The notes beneath the pieces were generated by a model, which ran no database searches, was not told where the DNA came from, and saw nothing but the letters and a program-made list of their open reading frames with translations. 64,000 nt of DNA from NCBI RefSeq assembly GCF_002871945.2, contig NZ_CP126963.1:1860001-1924000 (forward strand), in the 5' to 3' direction. Source of the DNA: Gleimia hominis (GTDB lineage Bacteria > Actinomycetota > Actinomycetes > Actinomycetales > Actinomycetaceae). Position numbers and translations under genes: made by a program. Every line of letters begins with the position of its first letter. The first letter of the stretch is position 1. Shown here one piece after another: positions 1 through 7,880 of this stretch.

Positions 1-17
1 GGATTCATCTGTGACAT
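1..17 (-). CDS. possible 5' end of the next phage-module gene (cut by window edge)
   Basis: Reading leftwards after the nuclease gene there is an AGAAGG-like ribosome binding site near base 30 and an ATG at 17, with a second ATG at 8. Only about five codons lie inside the window, so no product can be named. In phage modules of this kind the gene after a DUF2800 nuclease is often a DUF2815 single-strand-binding-like protein; that expectation comes from context only. Confidence 0.25.
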
Positions 18-43
18 TCTTGTCTTACCTTCTTTCTTGTTCG

Positions 44-1177
44 TTACTTGATGGCAGTGAATTCATCTGTTGCTGACTGGATCACGAGAGCGGTCCTTTT
101 ATCGGAGGTGGGCACCAGCGTGGGCTTACCAGCAGGTTTGACCACAAGGCCCCCGAGGAGATCGGAAAAGCGCTTCTTGCCCAGCTGCTTCTCCAGCGCG
201 GTGATCGTCTTGAGCTTGCGATCCCACACATCGACACCGGCCGCCTCAGCCGCCTGGGCGACAGCAGCCTCGTCGGAGTATTTGCGGATCGAGCGGCCCT
301 CGACGAGCTTGAACCCCGGCCAGGTCTTGCCCTGGTTCACCGCCAGCGACAGCGCGTGCGCTTCCACATCGGCAGCCCAGGCCTTCAAATCCGGAAGCTG
401 GGCCAGCACCTGTGCGATCTCGGCATCGGTGAGCTCGGCAGGTGGTGCGAACTCATGTTTGGCAAGCGCAAGGTTCGCCTCAGCACGCGTTCGGCAGGTA
501 GGTGAGAGTTTGCAGAACCGGCACCACTCACCGGGAGCGAACTCGCCATCACCGCTGGCAGCCAGCGCGGCACGAGGCTTCACCACCTGTTCCGCCCACG
601 CCTCCAGCTCAAACACCGGGATCGTCCACGTCGAGACGTTCGAGCGCCTGGGCTGGAAGATCGTCACCGCCACTTCGGTGATGTCGTAAAGCGACCCGAA
701 CGCATTCAACGCTCCGAGCGCATACAACATGAGCTGCGGGTTGTGCTCGGCCTCGACCATGACACCCTGGCCGTACTTCAAATCGATGATCTGAAGCGTG
801 GGCTCAGCGATGATCACGCAGTCGCCAGTGCCGAACCCACCCGGCACCACGTGGGAGAAGTCCAGGCGCTGCTCGATGAGCACTTGCGGATCAGCACACG
901 CCTGCCGCACATCACGCACCCGCTCCTGGACGAAGGCCACGTAGTCATCCGTCAGGGCATCCATCTGCTCGTCATGCCAGCTCGAGACAGGCTTCGTGGT
1001 CGGCGCGTCATGCAGGGCGCGGCGCAGCTTCCACTCCGCAAGCGCATGCGCGGCGGTTCCCTGCTCGGCAGCCTGCGAGGAGGACTCCGGCAGCCCGGCC
1101 TCCAGCGTTGCCGACGGCGGGCAGGCCAACCAGCGGTGCGCTCCCGAGGCGCTGAGCAGTGCGTGCTGGTCAGGCAT
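44..1177 (-). CDS. DUF2800 family phage-type Fe-S nuclease (Cas4/AddB-like PD-(D/E)XK fold)
   Basis: A 377-residue protein beginning MPDQHALLSASGAHRW. It looks like the DUF2800 nucleases found in phage replication modules. Visible motifs are an early cysteine (C19), a central IIDLKYG motif giving the D-x-K nuclease signature, a following QLMLYALGAL helix, and a late CRFCKLSPTC cluster. One N-terminal plus three C-terminal cysteines is the layout of Cas4/AddB-type nucleases that hold a 4Fe-4S cluster. The frame is open further upstream, but that extension is Arg-rich shadow of the preceding gene. The ATG at 1177 overlaps the end of the upstream gene by 8 bases, which suggests translational coupling. 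It probably processes DNA ends during phage or plasmid replication. The family is fairly sure, the role inferred. Confidence 0.8.
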   Translation of the reverse strand: MPDQHALLSASGAHRWLACPPSATLEAGLPESSSQAAEQGTAAHALAEWKLRRALHDAPTTKPVSSWHDEQMDALTDDYVAFVQERVRDVRQACADPQVLIEQRLDFSHVVPGGFGTGDCVIIAEPTLQIIDLKYGQGVMVEAEHNPQLMLYALGALNAFGSLYDITEVAVTIFQPRRSNVSTWTIPVFELEAWAEQVVKPRAALAASGDGEFAPGEWCRFCKLSPTCRTRAEANLALAKHEFAPPAELTDAEIAQVLAQLPDLKAWAADVEAHALSLAVNQGKTWPGFKLVEGRSIRKYSDEAAVAQAAEAAGVDVWDRKLKTITALEKQLGKKRFSDLLGGLVVKPAGKPTLVPTSDKRTALVIQSATDEFTAIK

Positions 1178-1580
1178 CAGCAATCGCTTCCGCTTGCTCC
1201 AGCAGCCGCCCGAACTTGGACGGGTCAACCTCGGAGAGCTTGTTTGCGCCAGCTGCCTGGATGAGCTCACGCACCTGCGCGGTATGGCCCGCCTGTGACA
1301 GGCGCGCCAACACCGTGCGGACCTGCTCCAACGACACCGGCACAACCTCCGGAGCCGGTGCCGGGGCTGGCGGCTGGTGGGCCGCTTCGTACTCTTCGAC
1401 TGCAGCTTCCAGCGCAGGCTGGGCAAGCTGGGCTGCGGCGATCGGGCGAGCCCCCGACATACACGGGTGATCCTCGAACGATTCCCACGCGGCATCTTCG
1501 ATCGCAGAGGCCAGCATCGTGACCCCCTCCGCGATCCGGTTCAGCGCCGGGACGTAGCGGTTCGCTTCGGTGACGTTCAC
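1170..1580 (-). CDS. small phage protein, Rrp5-like annotation group
   Basis: A 136-residue protein with a GTG start at 1580 that overlaps the end of the preceding gene by 4 bases (GTGA). The N-terminal half is helical, followed by a Pro/Ala-rich linker (roughly residues 70-80). The C-terminal half (VRTVLARLSQAGHTAQVREL and then LSEVDPSKFGRLLEQ) resembles small phage proteins that databases often label rRNA biogenesis protein rrp5, sitting next to DUF2800 nucleases. That label is historical and no rRNA role is implied. Overlaps on both sides place it in one operon with the nuclease. The true function is unknown. Confidence 0.65.
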   Translation of the reverse strand: MNVTEANRYVPALNRIAEGVTMLASAIEDAAWESFEDHPCMSGARPIAAAQLAQPALEAAVEEYEAAHQPPAPAPAPEVVPVSLEQVRTVLARLSQAGHTAQVRELIQAAGANKLSEVDPSKFGRLLEQAEAIADA

Positions 1581-1819
1581 GCGGCATCACCACCGCTCCG
1601 GGTAACGCCGACGGCACGGGCCAGCGCCAGGAGGTCGTCGTCTGGGCGGATGATTTCTACTGAGCGGACCTGGTTGCCCGGCACGAGAACGGTGAGCTGC
1701 TGGGGGTTGCCGAGCAGCTTGCGGGCGATCCTGCTTCGGATGCTGACCTTGCGGGCAGAGACCGCAGCGTCAGGTTCGGGCTGGTCAGTCAACGTGACCT
1801 TGAGACGATGCTTGGACAT
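1577..1819 (-). CDS. small basic phage-module protein, unknown function
   Basis: An 80-residue protein starting MSKHRLKVTLTDQPEPDAAV. A GGAGGAAAC ribosome binding site lies just upstream of the ATG (bases 1822-1830 on the complement). It is rich in Arg, Val and Asp, with short beta-strand-like stretches and no motif I recognise. Its end overlaps the next gene by 4 bases, so it is co-translated with the Rrp5-like protein and the nuclease. A DNA-binding or recombination accessory role is possible from context only. Confidence 0.55.
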   Translation of the reverse strand: MSKHRLKVTLTDQPEPDAAVSARKVSIRSRIARKLLGNPQQLTVLVPGNQVRSVEIIRPDDDLLALARAVGVTRSGGDAA

Positions 1820-1881
1820 CGTTTCCTCCTTGTGAATCAGATGAGCGTCGGTTTGTGCTGGCCTTCATGTGGGCCGGGCAC

Positions 1882-2523
1882 TCATACGCCCCCGACGGGA
1901 GCCAGATCCGGACACTCCTGCTCGATGAATTCGCGAAGCTTCTTCAGAGCCCGCTTGACCGAGCGCCCGATGCTGTTCGCTCGCTTGGCTACATCGGCTT
2001 CGCCAGCACCGGGCAGCTCCTCACGCGCGATCTCGACGAAGGAGAGCCCTTCAAACACGTGCAGGCGGATATGTTCGGCTTGCTTGACGCTCACCTGAGA
2101 CAGCAGCCAATCGACAACCAACTCGCTGTCGATCTGGTCTTCGTGAACCGAGACGTTCAGATACTGGGGTCCGTCATGGACCTCGACTTCCCAGTCGCTA
2201 TACGAGAGGTCGCCACGGTTTCGAGCGTTCTCAACGGCACGAAAACTGCGGTAGGCAGCGCGCAGATATGCGACCTTCCACTCCGGCACGTACGTCGGGT
2301 CGTAGAGCAAGGCGAGCACCTCGTCGGCGCTCAGACCAAGTTTTTCGTCTCCAACGGGTGGGTCGACGAGCTCGATCCATGCATACTTTTGGACTCCTCT
2401 TTTGACCTTCGAGGGCACGTAGATTTGGGTGAACTCCTTGCCTCCGACCTTCTTGGTGCGGACGGCATAGGGCTGGTATCCGGTGTCGGGTTTCTGTGTG
2501 GTTGAAAAAGTAGGAGTTGCCAC
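1882..2523 (-). CDS. sigma-70 region-4-like phage regulator
   Basis: A 213-residue protein. The C-terminal part (about residues 135-205) reads LLSQVSVKQAEHIRLHVFEG, then LSFVEIAREE and RSVKRALKKLREFI. This matches the helix-turn-helix layout of sigma-70 region 4 proteins used by phages for late or replication-gene control. The N-terminal 60 residues contain a KVKRGVQKYAWIELVDPP segment with no family I can name. It is the first gene of the leftward module, 62 bases upstream of the next gene. It probably activates or tunes transcription of the module; target and partner are not visible. Confidence 0.6.
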   Translation of the reverse strand: MATPTFSTTQKPDTGYQPYAVRTKKVGGKEFTQIYVPSKVKRGVQKYAWIELVDPPVGDEKLGLSADEVLALLYDPTYVPEWKVAYLRAAYRSFRAVENARNRGDLSYSDWEVEVHDGPQYLNVSVHEDQIDSELVVDWLLSQVSVKQAEHIRLHVFEGLSFVEIAREELPGAGEADVAKRANSIGRSVKRALKKLREFIEQECPDLAPVGGV

Positions 2524-2705
2524 GGCTGGCTCCTTCCGCTGGATGCGGAAAGACCCACGGGAGACGCCGCTAGTCGTCTGGTGTCGGTGAAGCGGTCTGC
2601 ATTGGCATGGCTATGGGCGGACATCCGGATGGATGCCCGCCCCAGCGGCTCCTGCAGATCGTTCCGACTTGGGACGAATAGAAACCTGAGCTCAGTTGTT
2701 GGCTA

Positions 2706-2732
2706 CGGATCGGCGTGATCACGGTCGATCCG
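2706..2732. promoter_or_regulatory. nested palindrome, operator candidate
   Basis: A perfect 10-base palindrome CGTGATCACG (2714-2723) is flanked by inverted arms CGGATCG (2706-2712) and CGATCCG (2726-2732), so the dyad is about 27 bases long. It lies 200 bases upstream of the ABC-3C operon and 180 bases upstream of the sigma-like gene. The small HTH protein of the operon, or the phage-type regulator, could bind it. Binding is inferred. Confidence 0.45.
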
Positions 2733-2741
2733 GTGGATGCG

Positions 2742-2758
2742 CCTCACGTTGCGTGAGG
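2742..2758. repeat. perfect inverted repeat, 7-bp stem with 3-base loop
   Basis: CCTCACG, TTG, CGTGAGG. It sits 10 bases after the nested palindrome. There is no following T tract, so it is more likely an operator or mRNA-leader hairpin than a terminator. Confidence 0.4.
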
Positions 2759-2931
2759 TGTCTCCATGGACTCGACCAGATCGTGCACATCCCGGTCGTG
2801 TCCTGAGCGCGAGGCCACGCCACCTGCCCCGCATAACCCACGCAAGATACGCAATCGCCAACTTCTCGTTGCAAATGCACAGCCGTGATAGACTCATACC
2901 CATCTCTCGTGAGCTATGTCCACGGTAGAAA

Positions 2932-4167
2932 ATGGCACCTCGGCCATTTAGACGCTTTGGGACAGCCTGGGACAGTTGGGACAATCCGGTGGAGGTGATG
3001 GCGAAGTTGCTCTTCAACGATGTGATGAAGGCCGTCTACCCGCACCTGCGCGGCACCCGGAACACAGCCGACTTCATGCGCAACATGATCGAACGGCTAT
3101 GCGCCGTCCCTGAGGAGCACTGGTTCACGCCCCGAGGTAGGACACCGGATCAGGACTACAAGGATGAATCCCTGCGGAAGTTCTATAGTCGCGGGATCAC
3201 GAAAAAGCTGGCGCGCGCCATGCTCGCTAATCCCACCCGCGACAACTTCGTCGCTTCCCTCAACTACGTCGATGACATCGAGACGCAGTCAGTCGAGGAG
3301 GTCAAGGCGGCGCTGGCTCGCAGTATCCAGCCGTTTACCGGCGAAGATGTCGACGAATTAAATGTTGGCGACGTGTTGTTCGACTTGATCCAGCAAGCGT
3401 TGGAGTTCGTTGTCAACCCGGAATTAGAGAATGACCGTAAGCTCCAGCGAGCCACGGCGGTGTCGGATGCCGTCAAGGGCAAGCTCGGTTCTCGCCTGTT
3501 GGAGGAGTGCAAGTACACCTGCTCACGCACCGGCTGCGGCAAGCACCTCCAGCCCGTCACCGACGACGGCGCGACAGCTCCGCTCTATGCGATTGGACGA
3601 ATTGAAGGCGAAGCGCGTACTTACGAGAATCTGGTCGCGCTGTGTCCGGACTGCTTCCACGCCTACACGCTCAACCACAAGAAATCCGACGCAAAAGACC
3701 TGGGGCGCAATAAGAAGGCACAAGTCGACGCAGCCCAGGCACGCAAGACACTGACCACGGTCGATATTGAACGTGGCATCAGCAAGGTCGTCGAGAAGCT
3801 CGGCAACGCCAACCCCAAAGAATTCGAGCCGCTGAACTTCGACCCAGTCGCAGTCAAGGACAAGATCGACCAGTCAGTCGACGTGTTCGTGTACGACGAA
3901 GTATTCATGCACGTCACGCGATACTTCAGGTTTATCGAGAAAGAGCTGCAGGAGCAGGCTCGGCTCAAGACGTTTGATGATGGGTTGTTGCGAGCCGAGA
4001 TCAGAGCCTCGTACACGAAGCTCGCCGACAAGGGGTACGCGAAACAGCGGATCCATGAAGCCCTGACCATTCGGCTCAGTCAGATCACAAAACAGGATGC
4101 CCGCTACTGCGCTTACGTGACCTCCTACTTCGTCCAGTCCTGTGAGGTGTTCGATGCTGCTTCCTAA
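2932..4167 (+). CDS. ABC-three-component (ABC-3C) effector with HNH-like treble-clef domain
   Basis: A 411-residue protein. The middle carries a zinc-knuckle pair, C197-x4-C202 and C238-x2-C241, in a context (YENLVALCPDCFHAY) typical of HNH nucleases. The strand where HNH enzymes carry the metal-binding His reads PLYAIGRIEG, so the usual catalytic His is not obvious and the domain may be inactive or divergent. The C-terminus ends with YCAYVTSYFVQSCEVFD, resembling the C-terminal domains of ABC-3C third components. It overlaps the next gene by 14 bases, and two more genes follow with overlaps. In this system class the ATPase is thought to sense an invader signal and release the effector, which would act on nucleic acid. 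A shorter start at GTG 2995 or ATG 2998 cannot be excluded. Family assignment rests on context plus motifs. Confidence 0.7.
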   Translation: MAPRPFRRFGTAWDSWDNPVEVMAKLLFNDVMKAVYPHLRGTRNTADFMRNMIERLCAVPEEHWFTPRGRTPDQDYKDESLRKFYSRGITKKLARAMLANPTRDNFVASLNYVDDIETQSVEEVKAALARSIQPFTGEDVDELNVGDVLFDLIQQALEFVVNPELENDRKLQRATAVSDAVKGKLGSRLLEECKYTCSRTGCGKHLQPVTDDGATAPLYAIGRIEGEARTYENLVALCPDCFHAYTLNHKKSDAKDLGRNKKAQVDAAQARKTLTTVDIERGISKVVEKLGNANPKEFEPLNFDPVAVKDKIDQSVDVFVYDEVFMHVTRYFRFIEKELQEQARLKTFDDGLLRAEIRASYTKLADKGYAKQRIHEALTIRLSQITKQDARYCAYVTSYFVQSCEVFDAAS

Positions 4168-4372
4168 CAAGTTGTTTGCCTACCAGGACACGGTGCTGCC
4201 CCTGCTTCCGACGATCCTAAGGCTCCTGGACACCCCGAAGACCCCGAATGAACTTGCCGTCGCCCTTGCCCCCGTCACGACGGATCCAATCCGGCTGATT
4301 GATGCGCTCGACTGTCTCTACGCCCTCGGCAAGGTCACGCTCAGTGAGGAAGGAGCACTGGAGCGATGCTGA
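4154..4372 (+). CDS. ABC-3C middle component
   Basis: A 72-residue protein beginning MLLPNKLFAYQDTVLPLLP. This opening, followed by a short winged-helix-like segment (PKTPNELAVAL, then DALDCLYALGKV), is characteristic of the small middle components of ABC-3C conflict systems. The ATG at 4154 follows a GAGGTG ribosome binding site and lies inside the end of the effector gene. The end overlaps the ATPase gene by 7 bases. It is thought to bridge ATPase and effector. Function is inferred from the family and the strict gene order. Confidence 0.75.
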   Translation: MLLPNKLFAYQDTVLPLLPTILRLLDTPKTPNELAVALAPVTTDPIRLIDALDCLYALGKVTLSEEGALERC

Positions 4373-6015
4373 AGCAGATCAGTTGTGACTTGTTCAAAGA
4401 AGGTGACACACCACGCCCGCCGATCCAGTTCCATCAAGGACTGAACACGATCCTCGGCGCAGTCCGAGGCGAGGCCGGGTCAATCGGCAAGTCCACGATG
4501 ATGCTCATCATCGACTTCGTCTTTGGTGGCAACACCTACGTCGACAGCGATGCCGTCCGGGAACTGCCTGAGCACGCCATCAACTTCACCTTCGAATTTG
4601 ACGGTGCCTCTTACAACTTCGTGCGACGCCCCCATGAACCCAAAGTTGTGGTCAACATCGATGCCGACGGCAGCGTGCTGAAAACCCTTGAGCTCAAGGA
4701 GTTCACAGACTGGTTGGCCGTCCAGTACGGCATGCAGTTGCCGGGCGCGTCGTTCCGACAGATGCTCAGCAGGTTCTTCCGAATCTACGGCAAAAACAAC
4801 CACAACGAACTCAAACCACTCCAGACCCGTGGTGGTGAGGAATCCCAGAAGGATGCCATCGCGATCCTGATCTCCTTGTTCCAGTACTACAGCTCGATCG
4901 AGGACTTCAAGCAGCAACTACAGAGCGCTGAGGACATGATTGCAGCGTTCAAAGCTGCCAGACGCTACGAGTTCATCCCATCGGCAGTTGACGGGTTGAC
5001 TAAGTACAAGCAGAACGTCGTCGAGATCGCCTCCCTGGAGCAGGAACGTGCGCAACTGGCCGAATCAGATGAAGCGACAGTCGATCCGAGCGAGGTCGAA
5101 CACGCTAACGCACGCAACGAACTCAACCGCCAACTCGGCGACGTTCGACGCCTCATCAAAGACAGGCACGACGAGCTACACCTGCTCGATTTGAACCTAC
5201 GCCACGGCGCGTACCCCACCGAGGCCGACCTCAAGAGCCTGCAAGAATTTTTCCCCGAAGCGAACCTGGCCAAGCTTGTCGAGGTCGAGAAGTTCCACAC
5301 CAAGATCCAGACGATCCTCGCGGAAGAACTCGCCCAAGCCCGCGAGCGCGTCCAACGCGAGGTAACCGAGCTTCAAGAACACCACGACCGCATCCTTTCC
5401 CAGATGGATGCGATCCCCACATCCAAAGCGTTCACGCCAGAATTCCTCGACGCCTACACGACCCTGGATCGGCGGATCACCAAGCTTAAAGAGCAGAACG
5501 AAGCGTTCGACCAAAACCACAAGCTCCAGACCGCGAAACGAGAAGCCAACACGCGCTACCAAAACCAACTCGAAAGCGTGCTGGCACAAATCGAAATCGC
5601 CATAAACACGCAGATGGACGCCATCAACGACGAGGTCACCGGCGGGGAGTACAACGCGCCCCGACTGACGATCAAGGCCTTCAACTCCTACGACTTCGAA
5701 ACGCCGAAGGACAAAGGCACAGGCACAAACCATCGCAGCATGATCATCTACGACCTCGCCGTGCTGCAGAACACTGTGCTCCCAGCACTGGCACACGACT
5801 CGATCGTGTTCGACTCCATGCCCCGCCCAGACCTCAGCAACCTGATCCGCGTCTACGCCGATCAAGTGGAGAAGCAAATCTTCATCGCTGTGGACAAGAC
5901 CAGCGAATGCACCCCCGAAGCCCAATCCATCCTGCAAGAAACCACCGTCCTGAAACTGGACAACAACGAGAAGGCGCTCTTTGGAGAGAAGTGGAGCCGG
6001 AAGGAACGTCCATGA
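4366..6015 (+). CDS. DUF2326 ABC-type ATPase of the ABC-3C system
   Basis: A 549-residue SMC/RecN-like ATPase. An N-terminal P-loop reads GEAGSIGKST (residues 35-44), followed by a Gln/Glu/Leu-rich coiled coil over roughly residues 170-440. A C-terminal lobe carries SMIIYDLAVLQNTVLP and HDSIVFDSMPRPDLSN (near residues 455-490), where the Walker B strand is expected. This is the DUF2326 layout. A GGAG ribosome binding site lies upstream. The start overlaps the middle component by 7 bases and the end overlaps the next gene by 4 (ATGA), so all four genes are one operon. The likely role is the sensor and switch ATPase that controls the HNH-like effector during infection. Confidence 0.85.
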   Translation: MLKQISCDLFKEGDTPRPPIQFHQGLNTILGAVRGEAGSIGKSTMMLIIDFVFGGNTYVDSDAVRELPEHAINFTFEFDGASYNFVRRPHEPKVVVNIDADGSVLKTLELKEFTDWLAVQYGMQLPGASFRQMLSRFFRIYGKNNHNELKPLQTRGGEESQKDAIAILISLFQYYSSIEDFKQQLQSAEDMIAAFKAARRYEFIPSAVDGLTKYKQNVVEIASLEQERAQLAESDEATVDPSEVEHANARNELNRQLGDVRRLIKDRHDELHLLDLNLRHGAYPTEADLKSLQEFFPEANLAKLVEVEKFHTKIQTILAEELAQARERVQREVTELQEHHDRILSQMDAIPTSKAFTPEFLDAYTTLDRRITKLKEQNEAFDQNHKLQTAKREANTRYQNQLESVLAQIEIAINTQMDAINDEVTGGEYNAPRLTIKAFNSYDFETPKDKGTGTNHRSMIIYDLAVLQNTVLPALAHDSIVFDSMPRPDLSNLIRVYADQVEKQIFIAVDKTSECTPEAQSILQETTVLKLDNNEKALFGEKWSRKERP

Positions 6016-6224
6016 AGATCCAATACAACAAGCTCTGGAAACTCCTCATCGACAAGAACATGAACAAAGTCCAGCTCCGAGACAAGGCGCGCATCAGCAG
6101 CAACTCACTAGCCAAACTCGGCAAGAACGAACCAGTACACATGGACGTCCTCATGAAGATAGCGACCGCCCTCGACTGCAGAGTTGAAGACCTTTTCGAG
6201 ACCCAAACTGACTCAGAGAGATGA
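6012..6224 (+). CDS. small Cro/CI-type HTH protein, fourth gene of the ABC-3C operon
   Basis: A 70-residue protein, MKIQYNKLWKLLIDKNMNKV onward, of the single-domain XRE/HTH_26 kind often found as control proteins. The ATG overlaps the ATPase stop by 4 bases. It shares a clear pattern with the HTH protein at 10243-10500: LWKLLID near the start, LRD, SS in the turn, KLG-N, and ALDC followed by an acidic stretch. It probably represses or times the operon. Alternatively it regulates the McrB-like gene that starts 123 bases downstream on the same strand. The targets are inferred. Confidence 0.8.
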   Translation: MKIQYNKLWKLLIDKNMNKVQLRDKARISSNSLAKLGKNEPVHMDVLMKIATALDCRVEDLFETQTDSER

Positions 6225-6347
6225 TACCAATGCTGCCAGAAACTAGGACCAGTTGGACCACGCTTCGACGTAAGGGCTTGATGGAAATGATCGGTCTCCG
6301 AATACTGCTCCCGAGTCTAACCGCAAGTCCGCGTGCAAGGAGGCAAG

Positions 6348-7880
6348 ATGTATCTTTCCGCTAAGACGATCAGCGCGGCACTCGATCAGCTCCAAGGGAC
6401 AGCTTCCCACCTGCTCAAAATCTGGCTTGTATTAAAGCACATGGGTTTGAGCCGAGACACGTCCATATTGATCGATACGCAGAATTCAACTCCCACCCTG
6501 CAGAGGCTGTTCTCCTGCGGCAGTCCTGAGGGAAAACTTTTTGTTCCCTTTGCGCACACCGTCCGTTACGCCTTCATGAAAGGCGACGCTTCGCGTTCAA
6601 TTATTCAAACCACTATTCAGCGATGGAAAACATCGGATTCAGTAGTTTCTGGATCTCCCACTGCATACCTTGATTTCTCCGATGAGGGAAACAAGATTCG
6701 AGTATCCCTCGGAAGGATCTACCCCCAAGGTCTGGGACACGGTGGAGACGGGTTCGCCCTAGAAGAGGACGCACGAGTCGCTATCCCTATTGAAGCAATG
6801 GCGGTTTGGCTCTTCCGTCAAGATGAGTTGGACCAGTATTTTGGCGATAGTGACCCTAACAAGCTCTCGCAGCAACTCGTCGAAGCCCTCATACGCGAGC
6901 TGAACCTTGAGCCCGGCGAGATCGAGGCAGTTTTTGTAAACAAGCCAATCGATATCGAGACCAGCGACGCTCCGCTTAGCGATGCGGAGTTGTTGGCAAT
7001 CTGCAATTCGGCATTTGAGGCCAAGTTGGAAGTCGAAATCCGCAAAGAAGATCGGCTTGAGTACACAAATAGGATTCAGTCAGTGACAACAATCGATTCA
7101 GCACCAGCATGGACCAGGATTTCCCCAAGTGAACAGCTAGCCTCGCTAGTCAAAGCGGGAGAGCGCGCAATTCTTCTGTTTGGACCGCCCCGAACCGGGA
7201 AAACCCGTGCCATCGATAAACTTATTCCGCGTAATTCTGAGGATCGTGAGACTATTCAGCTCCATGAGGGGTGGGGTTATGAGAACCTGATCCTAGGACT
7301 CGCGCCCGGTGAGAAACCGGGAGAATTCGAATGGACTGAAGGTCCACTCCTTCGCGCGCTTCGAAACGGCAAGAGGCATATCGTTCTAGAAGAGATCAAC
7401 CGCACTCGAATTAGCCAGGCCTTGGGCGAGTTATTCTCTCTTATCGAGCCAGCGTACCGGGGCGAGACCAACGGCATCACGCTTCCGAATGGTGCGCAAA
7501 TCTTTATCGATCCAGAAGTGGTTTTCTACTTCACTATGAATAACGTCGACACGAACACGGAGGATGTTGACGACGCACTCATGGGACGTATGGCAAGTGT
7601 CTACTTTGGTCCACGCGTTGAAGACCTTGACGCGATACTTAGGCACAGAGCTATTCCTTCAGATACAGCCGCAGCCATTAAGACTGTCTTCACTGCTATT
7701 CAAGACAAGTATCCGCTGGGTCATGGCTACTTCGCCGGGCTTCAGCCGAGTGATGACTTCCGGATGTACTACATGTGGAGAATCCGACCGGTCTTGATGA
7801 ATCATTTCTCTGCCTATGAGCCTGAAGTGGTAGCGCAAATCGACAACCGCGTAGATGAACTCTTCACAGGAACAGCGTGA
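6348..7880 (+). CDS. McrB-like AAA+ NTPase, restriction motor subunit
   Basis: A 510-residue protein. The start at ATG 6348 follows AAGGAGG; a GTG in the same frame at 6333 lies upstream of that site and is unlikely. The N-terminal 250 residues match nothing I can name and probably hold the DNA-recognition part. The AAA+ domain has Walker A GPPRTGKT (279-286), Walker B HIVLEEINR (344-352), a McrB-style MNNVD motif (397-401) and the arginine of GR (414). The stop overlaps the McrC-like gene by one base. McrB proteins translocate DNA using GTP and drive the McrC nuclease. Because a methyltransferase is adjacent, this pair may cut unmodified DNA, as in LlaJI-type systems, rather than modified DNA. 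Codon use is more A/T-rich than the core genes. Confidence 0.85.
   Translation: MYLSAKTISAALDQLQGTASHLLKIWLVLKHMGLSRDTSILIDTQNSTPTLQRLFSCGSPEGKLFVPFAHTVRYAFMKGDASRSIIQTTIQRWKTSDSVVSGSPTAYLDFSDEGNKIRVSLGRIYPQGLGHGGDGFALEEDARVAIPIEAMAVWLFRQDELDQYFGDSDPNKLSQQLVEALIRELNLEPGEIEAVFVNKPIDIETSDAPLSDAELLAICNSAFEAKLEVEIRKEDRLEYTNRIQSVTTIDSAPAWTRISPSEQLASLVKAGERAILLFGPPRTGKTRAIDKLIPRNSEDRETIQLHEGWGYENLILGLAPGEKPGEFEWTEGPLLRALRNGKRHIVLEEINRTRISQALGELFSLIEPAYRGETNGITLPNGAQIFIDPEVVFYFTMNNVDTNTEDVDDALMGRMASVYFGPRVEDLDAILRHRAIPSDTAAAIKTVFTAIQDKYPLGHGYFAGLQPSDDFRMYYMWRIRPVLMNHFSAYEPEVVAQIDNRVDELFTGTA

Larger units (their letters stand above)
2524..2931. other. 408-base intergenic region at the phage/defence boundary
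   Basis: No convincing gene is present. The region separates the leftward phage module from the rightward ABC-3C operon, so promoters for both should lie here. The visible structure is a nested palindrome at 2706-2732 and a perfect 7-bp hairpin at 2742-2758, listed separately. No good sigma-70 promoter with proper spacing was found by eye. Confidence 0.6.

Noticed and set aside
5197..5937. Long open frame on the minus strand (246 codons) inside the DUF2326 ATPase gene
   Set aside because: It lies antisense to a well-supported ATPase, has no ribosome binding site and no recognisable motif; its composition mirrors the coding strand.
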